Source: Biomphalaria glabrata (lineage: Eukaryota; Mollusca; Gastropoda; Planorbidae). From it: a stretch of DNA of 64,000 nucleotides. Position numbers and translations under genes: made by a program. The stretch spans positions 60,941,309 to 61,005,308 of the forward strand of contig NC_074711.1 of assembly GCF_947242115.1 (NCBI RefSeq), written 5' to 3'. Below the pieces are notes generated by a model. It ran no database searches, was not told the origin of the DNA, and saw only the letters and a list, made by a program, of their open reading frames with translations. Below, in pieces: positions 33,518 through 43,900 of this stretch. Positions within the stretch are counted from its first letter, which is position 1; each line of letters opens with the position of its first letter.

Positions 33518-36500
33518 TCTGGAAATTTAAGTAACGGATATTTAGGAACCTGATATTTAGTCACCGGATATTTAGGCGCCCGGAAATTTAGGCAACCGGA
33601 AATTTAGGCATCCGGATAATTAGGCTCCAAAAAATTAGGCACTCTTTAATAGCGACCTTAGTTTTAAACATAATTTAAAAGTTTTAACGTATATTTTTTC
33701 TTTAGGCTATGGACTATCGGTGACGTTATCAAAAATAGCAGCTATAAGTTGGCTATAACGATTCTTACTGCACTTTCATGATACAAAAGAAAATCCGACA
33801 AAACGGGAAAAAAAATGACAATCATGAGAATATGTGTAAAAAAATTACTCCAGATTAAGAGTCATTATCTGTCTGTCTGTGGCATTTTACGTCTCGAGAG
33901 ACGATCTTTTCCCTTTGCAACTTGTGTGACTAAAGAGGCCAATCCTTGATACACAGCTGCGATCGCAGGTTGGGCATATATAATCACCAGGCGCCGTTGC
34001 ATTTTCACCCTTCTTTCTGCTTCTGTTGTGTATGACATCTGCAATCTGTGACCCTTCCTTTATGCTCTCTCTCCATGTGGATCTGTTCAGTGCCACCTCT
34101 TCCCAGTTGCCAGTGTCGATTTTGAAGAGCTTCATGTCGCGTTTGCATACATCCGTATAACGTAAAAGTGGGCGACCAGCGGCTCTCCTGTCTTCTATTA
34201 GATCTCCATACAGGATGTCCTGTGGAAGTCGACCTACTGGCATTCTACGAACGTGGCCAAGCCAGAAAGGCGTCTGCTGCTGATAACAGAGCGGATGTCC
34301 TGGCAACCTGCTCTTTGTAGCACTTCCTCATTGGTTATCTTATCTTGCCACCTTATTTTAAAGATCCGCCTTAGACATCGGAGGTGGAAGACATTCAGCG
34401 TTTTTTCCTGCCATGTTTCACATCCGTACAGCAAGGTGCTCAACACACAGTTCCGGTAGACTAGGGCTTTAGTACTGCTAGTCAGCAATATGTTGTCCCA
34501 GACTCTTTTCTGTAACCGTGACATGGTGGCCATTGCCTTGGCTATCCTGTTGTTTATGTCTTTATCCAGTAGAGTGTTGTTGGATATGATGGAGCCAAGG
34601 TAACAAAAGTGATCAACAATTTCTAGTGGTTGGCCATTAATGCTTACTTGAGGTGCAGTGTTTGTGTTTTGGACAAGTATCTTAGTCTTGCTTTGACTAA
34701 TGTTTAAGCCGAACTTCTGGCAAGCAGCAGATAGTTTGTCAACCAGGGACTGTAGCTGAATATCAGAATCAGCCACAATAGCTGCATCATCAGCATACAG
34801 GAGTTCCCTGACGAGTAGCTTCCTAACCTTGGTTTTTGCCCGCAGCCTTGATACATTAAATAGTTTTCCAGAGGATCTTGTATGGAGAAACACACCTTCG
34901 TTTATGTCGTTGTACGCATAATGTAGGAGAAGAATATGCCAAACTGAGTAGGTGCGAGCTCACATCCCTGCTTGACACCACTGCAAACCTCAAAAGGTGC
35001 TGATTGGGCTCCATTGAATTTGACAGTACATTTAGTTTCCTCGTGAAAACACTCAATGAACTTCAGTAGTTTGGGAGGGCAACCTATTTTCCTCAGGAGT
35101 TTGAAAAGGCCACTTCTGCTGACCATGTCAAAAGCTTTAGTCAGATCAACAAAAACGATGTAAAGGGGTCTCTCTCCTCTGAATTTCTCCTGCAGTAGTC
35201 GTAGAGAAGAAATAATGTCTACAGTGGATCTACCACTCCTGAATCCACACTGAGACTCTGGGTAGACTCTAGAAGCTATCACTTGCAGCCTGGATAGTGC
35301 CACTCTAGCAAAGATTTTGCCCACTATACTGAGGAGAGAGATACCCCTGTAATTGTTGCAGTCACTCCGATCCCCTTTGTTCTTGTATATTGTGACTATA
35401 GTTGCGTCACGCATGTCCTGTGGGACATGACCTGTTTCCCAACAGCGGCAGAGGAGAATATAGAGTTCAGGGAGCAGGAGTGATTCGTTGACTTTCACTA
35501 CTTCCACTGGGATACCATCACTCCCAGGAGATTTTCTATTTTTTTTTTATGCAGTTAATTGCTTTTTTGAGGTCACTAAGGCTCGGAAGCTTATCTAGGC
35601 ATTCCAGTACTGGAAGATCTGGTAGAGAAGCCAGGATGACATCGTCTACTGTATTCTGTGTGGCATAGACTTCGAGGTAGTGTTCTGTCCATCGTTCTAG
35701 CTGCTTGGTTTGATCTGTAATTTTTTCTCCTGATTTGGATAGAAGGGGGGCAGGCTTAGACACTGTTGGACCCAGGGCCGCTTTAATGCCATCAAATAGA
35801 GCTTTGCTATTTCCTGAGTGGAGACTGTCTTGGATTCTGTTGCAGGTATCCCTCCAAAAGTTGTTAGCACTTTTTCTAGCCATTTGTTTCGCCTCTTTAA
35901 TAGCACTTTTGAAGGCCTCCAAAGATTTTGGACTAGGCTTTGTCTTGTGAGCGAGTTGTGCAGATCGCTTTTTCTCGATGCAAGGTTCCATATGTGCTAG
36001 ATTCGCCTCAAACCAGTCTACATTTTTGTGTTTTTGAGGCCCAAAGGCGGTGATTGCCGAACTGTAGATTACATCTCTTAATTTCTTAAAGAGTCATTAT
36101 ATAATATAGACATCACAGGATTCAGGGGACGGTAGGTAAAGATGATTCTCCTCTCATTGCTTCATCTCCATCACCAACCCCTAAGGTTGACGAATGAGTT
36201 TTGAAATAGATAATTACGCAAGTTGTGTAAATATTTAGTTACTAATGAAAATACTTTAGAGTAAATAATAATATTATAAAGTATTTATTATATATTATGT
36301 CGGGGGTTGTTGGCAATAAATATAATCGCCCTCTCCCCATCTACTTTAACCCTTAAGATGTGCTTGTGGAAAAGGGAGGGGGGTCGTACATTTGAAAGGG
36401 GAAGGGGCGGTAAAAATGTTGATGTTGATGATCGGCACATAAACCTCATTTCTTTTGAGGCAGTTGCCTGTGTAAGGGATAAAATTTACTTTAAAACTTT

Positions 36501-36670
36501 TTAATTACGTTCAAAATTAAGGTCGTTATTAGAGAGTGCCTAATTTTTCGGTGCCTAATTTTTCGCATTCTCAAAAAGTGTCCAATTATCCGATGCCTAA
36601 ATTTCCGGGTGCCTAATTATCCGTTTGCCTAAATTTCCGGGCGCCTAAATATCCGGTGCCTAAATCTCCT
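33518..36670. mobile_element. Long inverted-repeat DNA element with 15-bp iterated arms, carrying a LINE insertion
   Basis: The left arm (33,518-33,700) and right arm (36,480-36,670) are inverted relative to each other. Each arm is an array of about nine ~15-bp units of the form GGATATTTAGGCACC with variants (GGAAATTTAGGCAAC, GGATAATTAGGCTCC). The arms continue inward through CTTTAATAGCGACCTTA. Possible flanking duplication AAGGTAGGG/AAGGTAAGGG is imperfect. No transposase is seen. Apart from the LINE at 33,869-36,088 only short non-coding sequence is inside, so the original element was about 0.9 kb and non-autonomous. Superfamily is not assigned. Confidence 0.7.
33869..36088 (-). mobile_element. 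5'-truncated LINE with reverse transcriptase and C-terminal zinc finger
   Basis: The minus strand encodes most of a LINE reverse transcriptase: an N-terminal part (MEPCIEKKRSAQLAHKTKPS), LTKAFD block A (VDLTKAFDMVSRSG), block B (SGVKQGCELAPTQFG), the catalytic YADD (ELLYADDAAIVADS), GSIISNNTLL, LGHVRRMPVGRLPQDILYGD, and a C-terminal ICPTCDRSC...H zinc finger followed by the stop. Frame changes near 35,520, 34,900 and 34,260 break it. There is no RNase H. The clade is uncertain within the Jockey/CR1/RTE assemblage. The 3' end is an ACAG-type repeat at 33,869. A 12-bp target duplication AAGAGTCATTAT lies at 33,857-33,868 and 36,089-36,100. Other copies are at 38,118-39,135 and 26,190-26,430. 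Confidence 0.9.
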
Positions 36671-37924
36671 AGATGCAAGGTAAGGGACAGCACACACTGC
36701 ATCTGTAAACGTTTTTAAAAACACGATTATAAAGGTGTTGATTTATAGATTGAGTTATAGCTCCTGACAGCTGATCTCCCTTGTTGTTGTATTAATTAAA
36801 TCCGCTTATGGCTTATATGAACAAAATATATGGCCTCCTTCAGTCGCGAAGCGACTATGGATCAAAATAAGTGTAAATTTTATTAATAATCGTTTAACAG
36901 TCTTTCAATCATAATGTAAAACAAGCTAAATATACTTTTAAAAAGAATACAAAGCTTATCTATGGGGAAACACTCCACGTTTACAACATATATCTCAATA
37001 ATGTACAAATTATTTCCTTTTTTCTATATCAAGCAAAATAATTAATAACCAATAATTATTTGACTAATTAGTTAATTCTTTTTCCATTGATTCATGTTTT
37101 GTTATGTACAATAAATAATTGAGTAAAGTTTTAACTTGATCCGAGAATGGGCGTGGGAGAAAGAACGTTTTCAAAACGTGTACGAGACAGACAGTGAGCT
37201 GACATAAGCTTTGTATTTATACACAACACAAATGTAATCACGGGATGTTAAAGGATTTGTTTCATCCTATCTCTCAGTCCCTGGAGTCTAATGATCTCAC
37301 CATGCAATATTCACACGTGGTTTGTGTACTTTGTACCTGTGATAGCATCTTAGCCATTGACATCTATGATCTTAGCCAACATTGAATGTGTATAACAGCG
37401 TTCAATTTAGACACGCACCCAATCTCCATAATGTTAATGTGGAGAACAAAAAAAACATGCGAAACTGTCTTCTTTTTAAAATGAAATGGGGTACATAAAG
37501 GCTATGCGTTTACGAAAGTAATCAAATAATGAAATCAAAGAAAGATTCCATCTTTATATTAGGATGTATTTTGTTGAAGTGCAAATGTAATAAAAATCAA
37601 GATAACAAAGAAAGTTTTTATTTCAAGAAACTCGGTGGTGACCCGTTTTTGTAAACAAATCTGTTCCAACTCAGAGGGTAGATTTCCACATCTCAGAGAA
37701 CAACTGACTTGAGGATAATACTAAATTTCAAAAGCTTTTTTTTTTTAAAGATAAAGCGGCATAATTAGAAAAATATCAAAATCAAACATTAAAAATGATA
37801 AATTCCCTTATTCGCAGATTTCCCATTTTCGTTTTTGCAAATGGATTACCATCGTATTCACATGATTAATACTCAAATATATGTAACTGTCAAAAAAACG
37901 AAAACTCATACTCTATGGTCCTCA
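36671..37924. other. Intergenic, mostly featureless, with one R1 repeat
   Basis: Contains an R1 repeat copy on the minus strand at about 36,950-37,200 (TTTATCAAGC..., AATTAATAACCAATAATTAT, TTGATTCATGTTTTG, AACTTGATCCGAGAATGGGC). The rest has no recognisable gene. Confidence 0.5.
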
Positions 37925-38117
37925 GGGCTCGCCTCCTTCAGGGAGCAGAAGATGAAGAGGGAGACAGAGGAAGCAATGGGAAGACATCAAATTGTGGAAG
38001 GGCCTCACATTGAATGAAATTCTATTCTTGCAAAGGACAGAGAGGAATGGAGAAAGACGTTTGACAAATTTTGTGTGGTGCCCCAAAGGTTCAACAGATT
38101 AAGGGATTGGTGATATG
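37925..38117 (+). mobile_element. RTE-like LINE C-terminal fragment
   Basis: The + frames give KMKRETEEAMGRHQIVEG and, after one stop or shift, LAKDREEWRKTFDKFCVVPQ and NRLRDW stop. This is the usual end of RTE-like endonuclease/reverse transcriptase proteins (DREEW motif). A shorter relative lies near 39,900-40,035. It is directly followed by the LINE copy at 38,118. Confidence 0.65.
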
Positions 38118-39135
38118 TAACTGTATTTCTCCATACAAGATCTTCTGGAAGACTCTTCAATGTACCTGATTGAGGGCAAAAACCAAAGCTAGAAAGATGC
38201 TTATCAGGAAACTCCTCTAGGTTGATTTTGCCGCTATTGTTGCTAAATCTGCAATTCAGCTTCACACCATGTTTGATAAACTATCTGCTGCATGCCAGAA
38301 GTTTGGATTAAATATTTGTCAAACCCAAAACAAAACTAGTTCAGAGCACAAGCACTGCTTATCGCGTGATTCTAGAGGCAGACCACTGGATATTGTTATC
38401 TTGGCTCCATTATCTCCAACCAAGTTTTACTGGATAAAGACATCAACAACAGGATAGCCAAGGCAATGGGCACCATATCACGTCTGCAGAAAAGAGTGTG
38501 GGACAATACCTTGCTGACTAACAGTACCAAAGCCTTAGTCTACCGGACCTATGTCAGGAACACTCTGCTATACGGTAGTGAGACATGGTCAACCTACTCT
38601 TGGCAAAAAAAAAAGCTGAATATCTTCCACGTCCGATGCCTAAGGCCTTAGGCGGATCTTTCAAAGAAGGTGGCAAAGTAAAAAAAAAAAAAATGAGGAA
38701 GTGCTGAGAAGAGTAGGGTGACAGGGTATCCGCTGTGTTATCAGCAGAAGACGCCTTGGCTGGCTTGGTCATGTTCACAGAATGCTACAAGGTTGACTTC
38801 CACAAGACATTCTGTATGGAGATCTAACAGAAGGCAGGAGAGCAGCTGGTCACCCACTTTTAAGGTATACTGATGTATGCAAGCGCGACACAAACAGTTG
38901 GGAAAAAGAGACACTGGATAGATTCACATGGCGAGAGAGCATAAAGGAAGATTCGATTACAGATGACGTTCCCACCAGATGTAGAAAAAAGGATGAGCTT
39001 GTAACAGCGCCTGGTGATTACACAAGTCAGATGCCCAACCTGTGACTACAGCTGTTTATCAAAGATTGGCCTCTTTAGTCTCAATAGAAGTTGCAAAAGG
39101 AAATGATTGTCTCTCGAGACGTAAAATGCCACAGA
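38118..39135 (+). mobile_element. LINE fragment, second copy of the 33,869-36,088 family
   Basis: Plus-strand copy of the C-terminal half: VFLHTRSSG-like start, DKLSAACQKFGLNI, SRLQKRVWDNTLLTNSTKAL, LLYGSETW, PQDILYGDLTEGRRAAG, and the degraded zinc finger and GTCTCTCGAGACGTAAAATG 3' end. It has several stops and shifts and is clearly more decayed than the first copy. Confidence 0.85.
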
Positions 39136-39599
39136 ACTTATGTAACTGTAATTGAATAGGTTTTATTTTTGTGCTTGAAAAAAAGAAAGATCACGTTGAG
39201 CCCCTCTAGTCAGCACGTAGCATACCGCTGCGATAGGGTAGTGTTCGTTTTTTTTTTAATTCCACTTCAGTCAGATTTCTTTTTAAACGTCAGTTTGCTG
39301 AATTCACTGCAGACTTGTCTCTACCGTTGGGAAGGTTTATTTTTACAGTTTGTAATGAGGCAGAGCGAGATTTGATCTTGTTAATGCTCATTTTATCGTT
39401 TACTTTGTTCTTTTTGTTCTCCCACTGACAGCACAACTGTATTGCGTGGGTTGCTTGTCAGCCCAGCTGATTGACAGCTGGCGTTTAGACTCCAGGCTGT
39501 GTATATCTCTCAACACAGACAAGTCTCAAAAGTGAATAATACCATAAAATAACTGTTTTATTTCATTGATCGATATTGCTACTCGCTTAACTTTTCTTG

Positions 39600-39722
39600 G
39601 CAAACACACTATGGGTGGTTGTGCGGTATGCGCGCTGGACTGTCGTTCGGTGGTCTCGATGGTCCCGGACCTGCCGCTGTCGTCCCGAGGAGGCTTTGGA
39701 CTAGGAAGTAGATTAAACAAAA
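39600..39722 (+). repeat. tRNA-derived SINE family C, 3'-truncated copy
   Basis: TGTGCGGTATGCGCGCTGGA and CTGTCGTTCGG match the family C head, and GGCTTTGGACTAGGAAGTAG matches its body. It stops at an A-tract and lacks the AACATCCGAAACATG end. Confidence 0.65.
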
Positions 39723-40057
39723 AAAAAAAATTGGTTCTAAAGTATGTTTTTCCTAATAAATTCTATTCAATTTGCAGATCCTTTTTTAAAAATATATATC
39801 TCAATGTTACTGATTAAGAAAAATCCTGTTCAGAACTACGAAGACATAACATATTAAATAACAAGATTACAAAGACAGTTTGTGTGGAAACACAAACTCA
39901 AAATCGACCCCCGAAGTGGTCCACCAAGGCAGGCTTCAATATTTTCAGAAAGAACATCCAAATGAAATTATATCAAAGACAAATGAGAGATAAGAATGGA
40001 GAAAGAAGATTGACAGATCTTGTGTAGTGCAAAGTTAGATGTGAACCTGGCCTAACT

Positions 40058-40326
40058 AGTTCCCCTTTCAGACCTTGTGGTCTATAGGGCAGATGATGTA
40101 AAGTTCATCTGTTTTTGTGGCCTACAGTTAACGAGGGTGTCATGTTGCCAGCACAACGACCAACCGACTTTACTTTCCCCAACTAATATCAGGTACCCAT
40201 TGGAGCTGGGTGGACTCAGAGGCGCCTAAGGATTCCGAAGTTGAAAATCCCAGTCTTCACCAGGATTCAAACCCGTGGCCTCCGGTTCGGAAGCCAAGCG
40301 CTTTACCGCTCAGCTACCGCGCCTCT
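40058..40326 (-). repeat. tRNA-derived SINE family B, full-length with 12-bp target duplication
   Basis: Complete minus-strand copy with B box (plus strand GGATTCAAACCCGTGGCCTC) and A box (AGCGCTTTACCGCTCAGCTA). CCTGGCCTAACT flanks it at 40,046-40,057 and 40,327-40,338. Its sharp boundaries make it the youngest-looking SINE of the window. Confidence 0.88.
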
Positions 40327-40559
40327 CCTGGCCTAACTGCAGTCTTATAATTGATGTTATTGTTTTGAAAAGACTGAATCTCTTATTCGAATGCTCAAAA
40401 TAAAACAATAAATAATTTATAAATTTCCGCAATAAATAAAAGTTTACGAAAATGACGTTTACAAGATTACTATTCGTTTTAATTTAGGTCTAACTTATAG
40501 TGCATACTAATTAGCTTTTTCTCTTTAAAAATCTGCTTGCATAACTGATTTAAAAAATT

Positions 40560-40745
40560 AGATTTTTCGCTTTCAGAAAAAAAAAAGTAGCCGTTGCATC
40601 AGAACTTTGAATGGTCTAAAATATTGTGATGTCGGATTTTCAATATCTTTTCTAGTTTACGAGATCTAAATGGGACGGACGGACAGACATTTAGCACAAA
40701 ACTAATAGCGTCTTTTTCCCTTTCGGGGGCCGCTAAAAACAACAA
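40560..40745. repeat. Dispersed repeat fragment of unknown class
   Basis: GTAGCCGTTGCATCA, GGACGGACGGACAGACA and CGGGGGCCGCTAAAAA occur in one block. The first word recurs at 33,419. There is no coding potential. Confidence 0.35.
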
Positions 40746-40910
40746 CAAATAACTAATAAAGAAAACAAAAAATAAATGCCAATCCTTTCATTACGAAAAA
40801 AGAGAATTGATGTTCAACAAAATGTAACGTGCGAAGCAGTTCTCAACATCTGTCTATTGATTTACTCTTGTCTGTAAGATTTTCATTCACTTATCAAATA
40901 CCTCTATCAG

Positions 40911-43900
40911 TTAGTTGAGTAGATTTTGCATCAAAAAATCATTCCTTTTGCTCAAAAACAGACCGATTTTGAAGCTGGTGCTGTTGAGGATAGTGCTACT
41001 TCCGGTGATAATGCTGTCGTCTATGTTACAGCAACGAGTGACATTGTTAATTATGGAATTGAGCGAGCTGTTTTTGCATTCATCACCGGAAAAACAAGGA
41101 TAAGTATCGTGGGTCTGTGTCACGTGGCACAAGCAGCTTAGTTCATCCTGCTCCTGGTCGTCGATATTTCTTTTGCCCAAAGAAATGATGGATTGTTTTC
41201 TACATTCATCATTAGAGAAGCAAGTGTAGCCTGTGTAGAAAATAAAATAAAATTAGGCCAAACATAAATATCAAACAGGCGGGAAGTACAAGAAAAGAAG
41301 GTTTGCAAGAGGTGCAATTACCGGAAGGGAGCAGAGTAATATATTAATTATTCTATATATAGATTATGAAATGAAAAATAAGATCATTGTAATTCCCCCA
41401 ATAGAAAAAAATTTCAGAAGAATCTTCGTAGATATGTTAAGAGCCTCGAAGTTATCAGATCGGTAATTATTACCCATTTGGCAAATATGAAAATTCAAAA
41501 TATATGTAGTGGAGTGGATACTTTTTCAGGAAACACCGGCCACCCCGATGTCCACGTGACCCTTCCCCCTAGATGGCACCTTGTGTCCGCGCATAAAAAG
41601 GCAGTCATTTAGTTTGTTCTGTGCCAAACCCACTACATCTATATATATAATTCTCTTCATGGCTCAATAGTTTGGACTAGAGATGGGAAACGAACCGAAC
41701 CGAACGAACCGAACTCGAACCTCACTTATGACCGAACCGAACCGAACCCGAACTTTGAAACTGCTTGGTACGAACCGAACCGAACGAACCCTCCTTTTCT
41801 TAACCGAACTAATTTGCAATTTTTACATCCCTTTTTATATTTTGGGTTTTAAAAAAAAAATTACTTAAATATTTTATTTAAATTCTAATGATTCCATTAT
41901 ACTTTGAAAACTTGGGAGGGGGGTGGTGGTATTTTGAAATAAAAAAGCGGCGCGCTTTGATTCCCATGGGTTTTTCCGTACGTGCCGACTCTCCCCTAAC
42001 CTTGAATGTTCGCGGGCTGTTTGCAATATTGGTTTTGAGTCGAATAGGCGCCCTCTAATTAGATCTAGATCTAGATTCAAGTTCCTAGTAAGTAGAAAGT
42101 CAACATAACATTGTCACTTTTATTTGAGATGGCTGTTAGTTGAGAGTAGAATATTTTTTGCCGATTAGAGAGTGTAGATATAAATAGGTTCATTTGTGTT
42201 CTAGTTTAAAATAAATTTTAATTATCTTCTATTAAGTGATTTATTTTTACAAAAATTGTGAAGTATTCCATATTGGAATATTATCAGTGGCGTAGCAAGG
42301 GTGGGGGAGGAGGGTGAGAAATGTAAAATCCCCCCGTGCCCCCTCTTGAGGGGGGGGCCCAAATTAGAGTTTTTTACAATAAATATTCAATATTACGCAA
42401 AATGCAGGGGCCCCCAAAGAGGTCCAGCCCCTCCCGGGCCCCCAAATGATGAAAAATTCCTATCTACGCCCCTGAATATTTTTACTATTATTCTGTTTTG
42501 CATTATTGATTATCAGTATTTTTAATGCAGCGTTTCTCAAACTTTGGGTCCTCTCCCGTGGGTGGGGATGGTTAGTACCTTGAATTGGGGGATGGGGAGA
42601 CGCAACTTCTTGACGAAAAGGGGTGTCATAGAGTGTGTGTGTGTGTGTGTGTGTTTTCTGGTGGCGGTAAGAAGAGGTTAAGCGATTGATTGGTGTTTAT
42701 GCATTAAGGATGATGAAATTAGCGTAATGCAAATGTGAAACGGCAAACAATCTTGAGACATGAAAGAGTAAAGACGTTGTTTTGTGGTGACCTAGATTTT
42801 GTTTAAATATCAGTATATTTCATTAATATTACATCTCTATCTCAAGTTAAATATATTATGTGAATATTGTAATAACAGTAAGGCTATATTGAGTTGTTCA
42901 CATAAGAACTTTATTTTAAAGTTTATTAAGTTTATATGTTATTATAAGGCTTGTCTTCGAGTCCGAAGATTAGTGAGGAATGCAGATTTTCCCATGGCTG
43001 TGCAGGCCCAGCTGTGACTTACATATTTTGCCACATCCATGGCAAGCATAACCACTGTTTGCAGGTAGTCGATTTAGTTTTTCTTTTCGCGTCTGCGTTT
43101 GTCCCCGGCAACGGATTTTCTTTTGGTCTCAAATGTGTATCCCGCGGCCATCTGGAGTGACCTCCAGCTGTCTCGTTCTGAGGCCGCATGCAACCAGGTG
43201 CTCTCTTCTATGTCAGCTAAGATAAGTTGACGCCTAAGAAAACATTTTAAAACATCTCCGCTAGTGTGATTCTTCTGCATTTTTTTTTTGTCTCAGAATA
43301 GTCGAATTTCTTCCGTGTATTGCAATTTATAATAGTAACGACTTATGTGTGAAAAAAAATCCTCGCTAGAGACGTCTTTACACGAAGAATATTTCTTTAA
43401 AAAGATCACGCCCATTACAGAAGTACTTGCGCAATATGTAGGCCTACCTAGAATGTCCCTTACATAATTCTATTGGCCAGGTCTGCCTCTTTATTATTAG
43501 ATTTAATATGGCCCTCGACGTTTTTTTTTATTATGATGAATAGTGCGTTATAAAAGAAAGCACATCGATATTAGCTTTTTAAAAAAATTCGCTTAGCGCC
43601 GAGTCACGCCCTGAATTAAACCACTTGCCTACTTGAGCGAAAACCTACCGCATCTTTATTTCTATCTCCATTAAGAAATTTTTACAACGCCTTAAATGTA
43701 TGTAGGCAACATTATTTTGGAAAAAGTATTGCCCATAGGCCTATTCTATATTGCAAAGTATTTGTTTTATGTAAAAATTCAAATAAAAAAGTTTTAACTA
43801 ATAAATTGCATTAAACCTTATAACTTAATTTTGCTATTACATAATTTCATAACATCGAACCGAGCCGAACCCGAACTTTAGACCTGACCGAACCGAACCG

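Noticed and set aside
35735-36000. Plus-strand ORFs of 60-71 residues
   Set aside because: Antisense shadows of the minus-strand LINE protein at 33,869-36,088.
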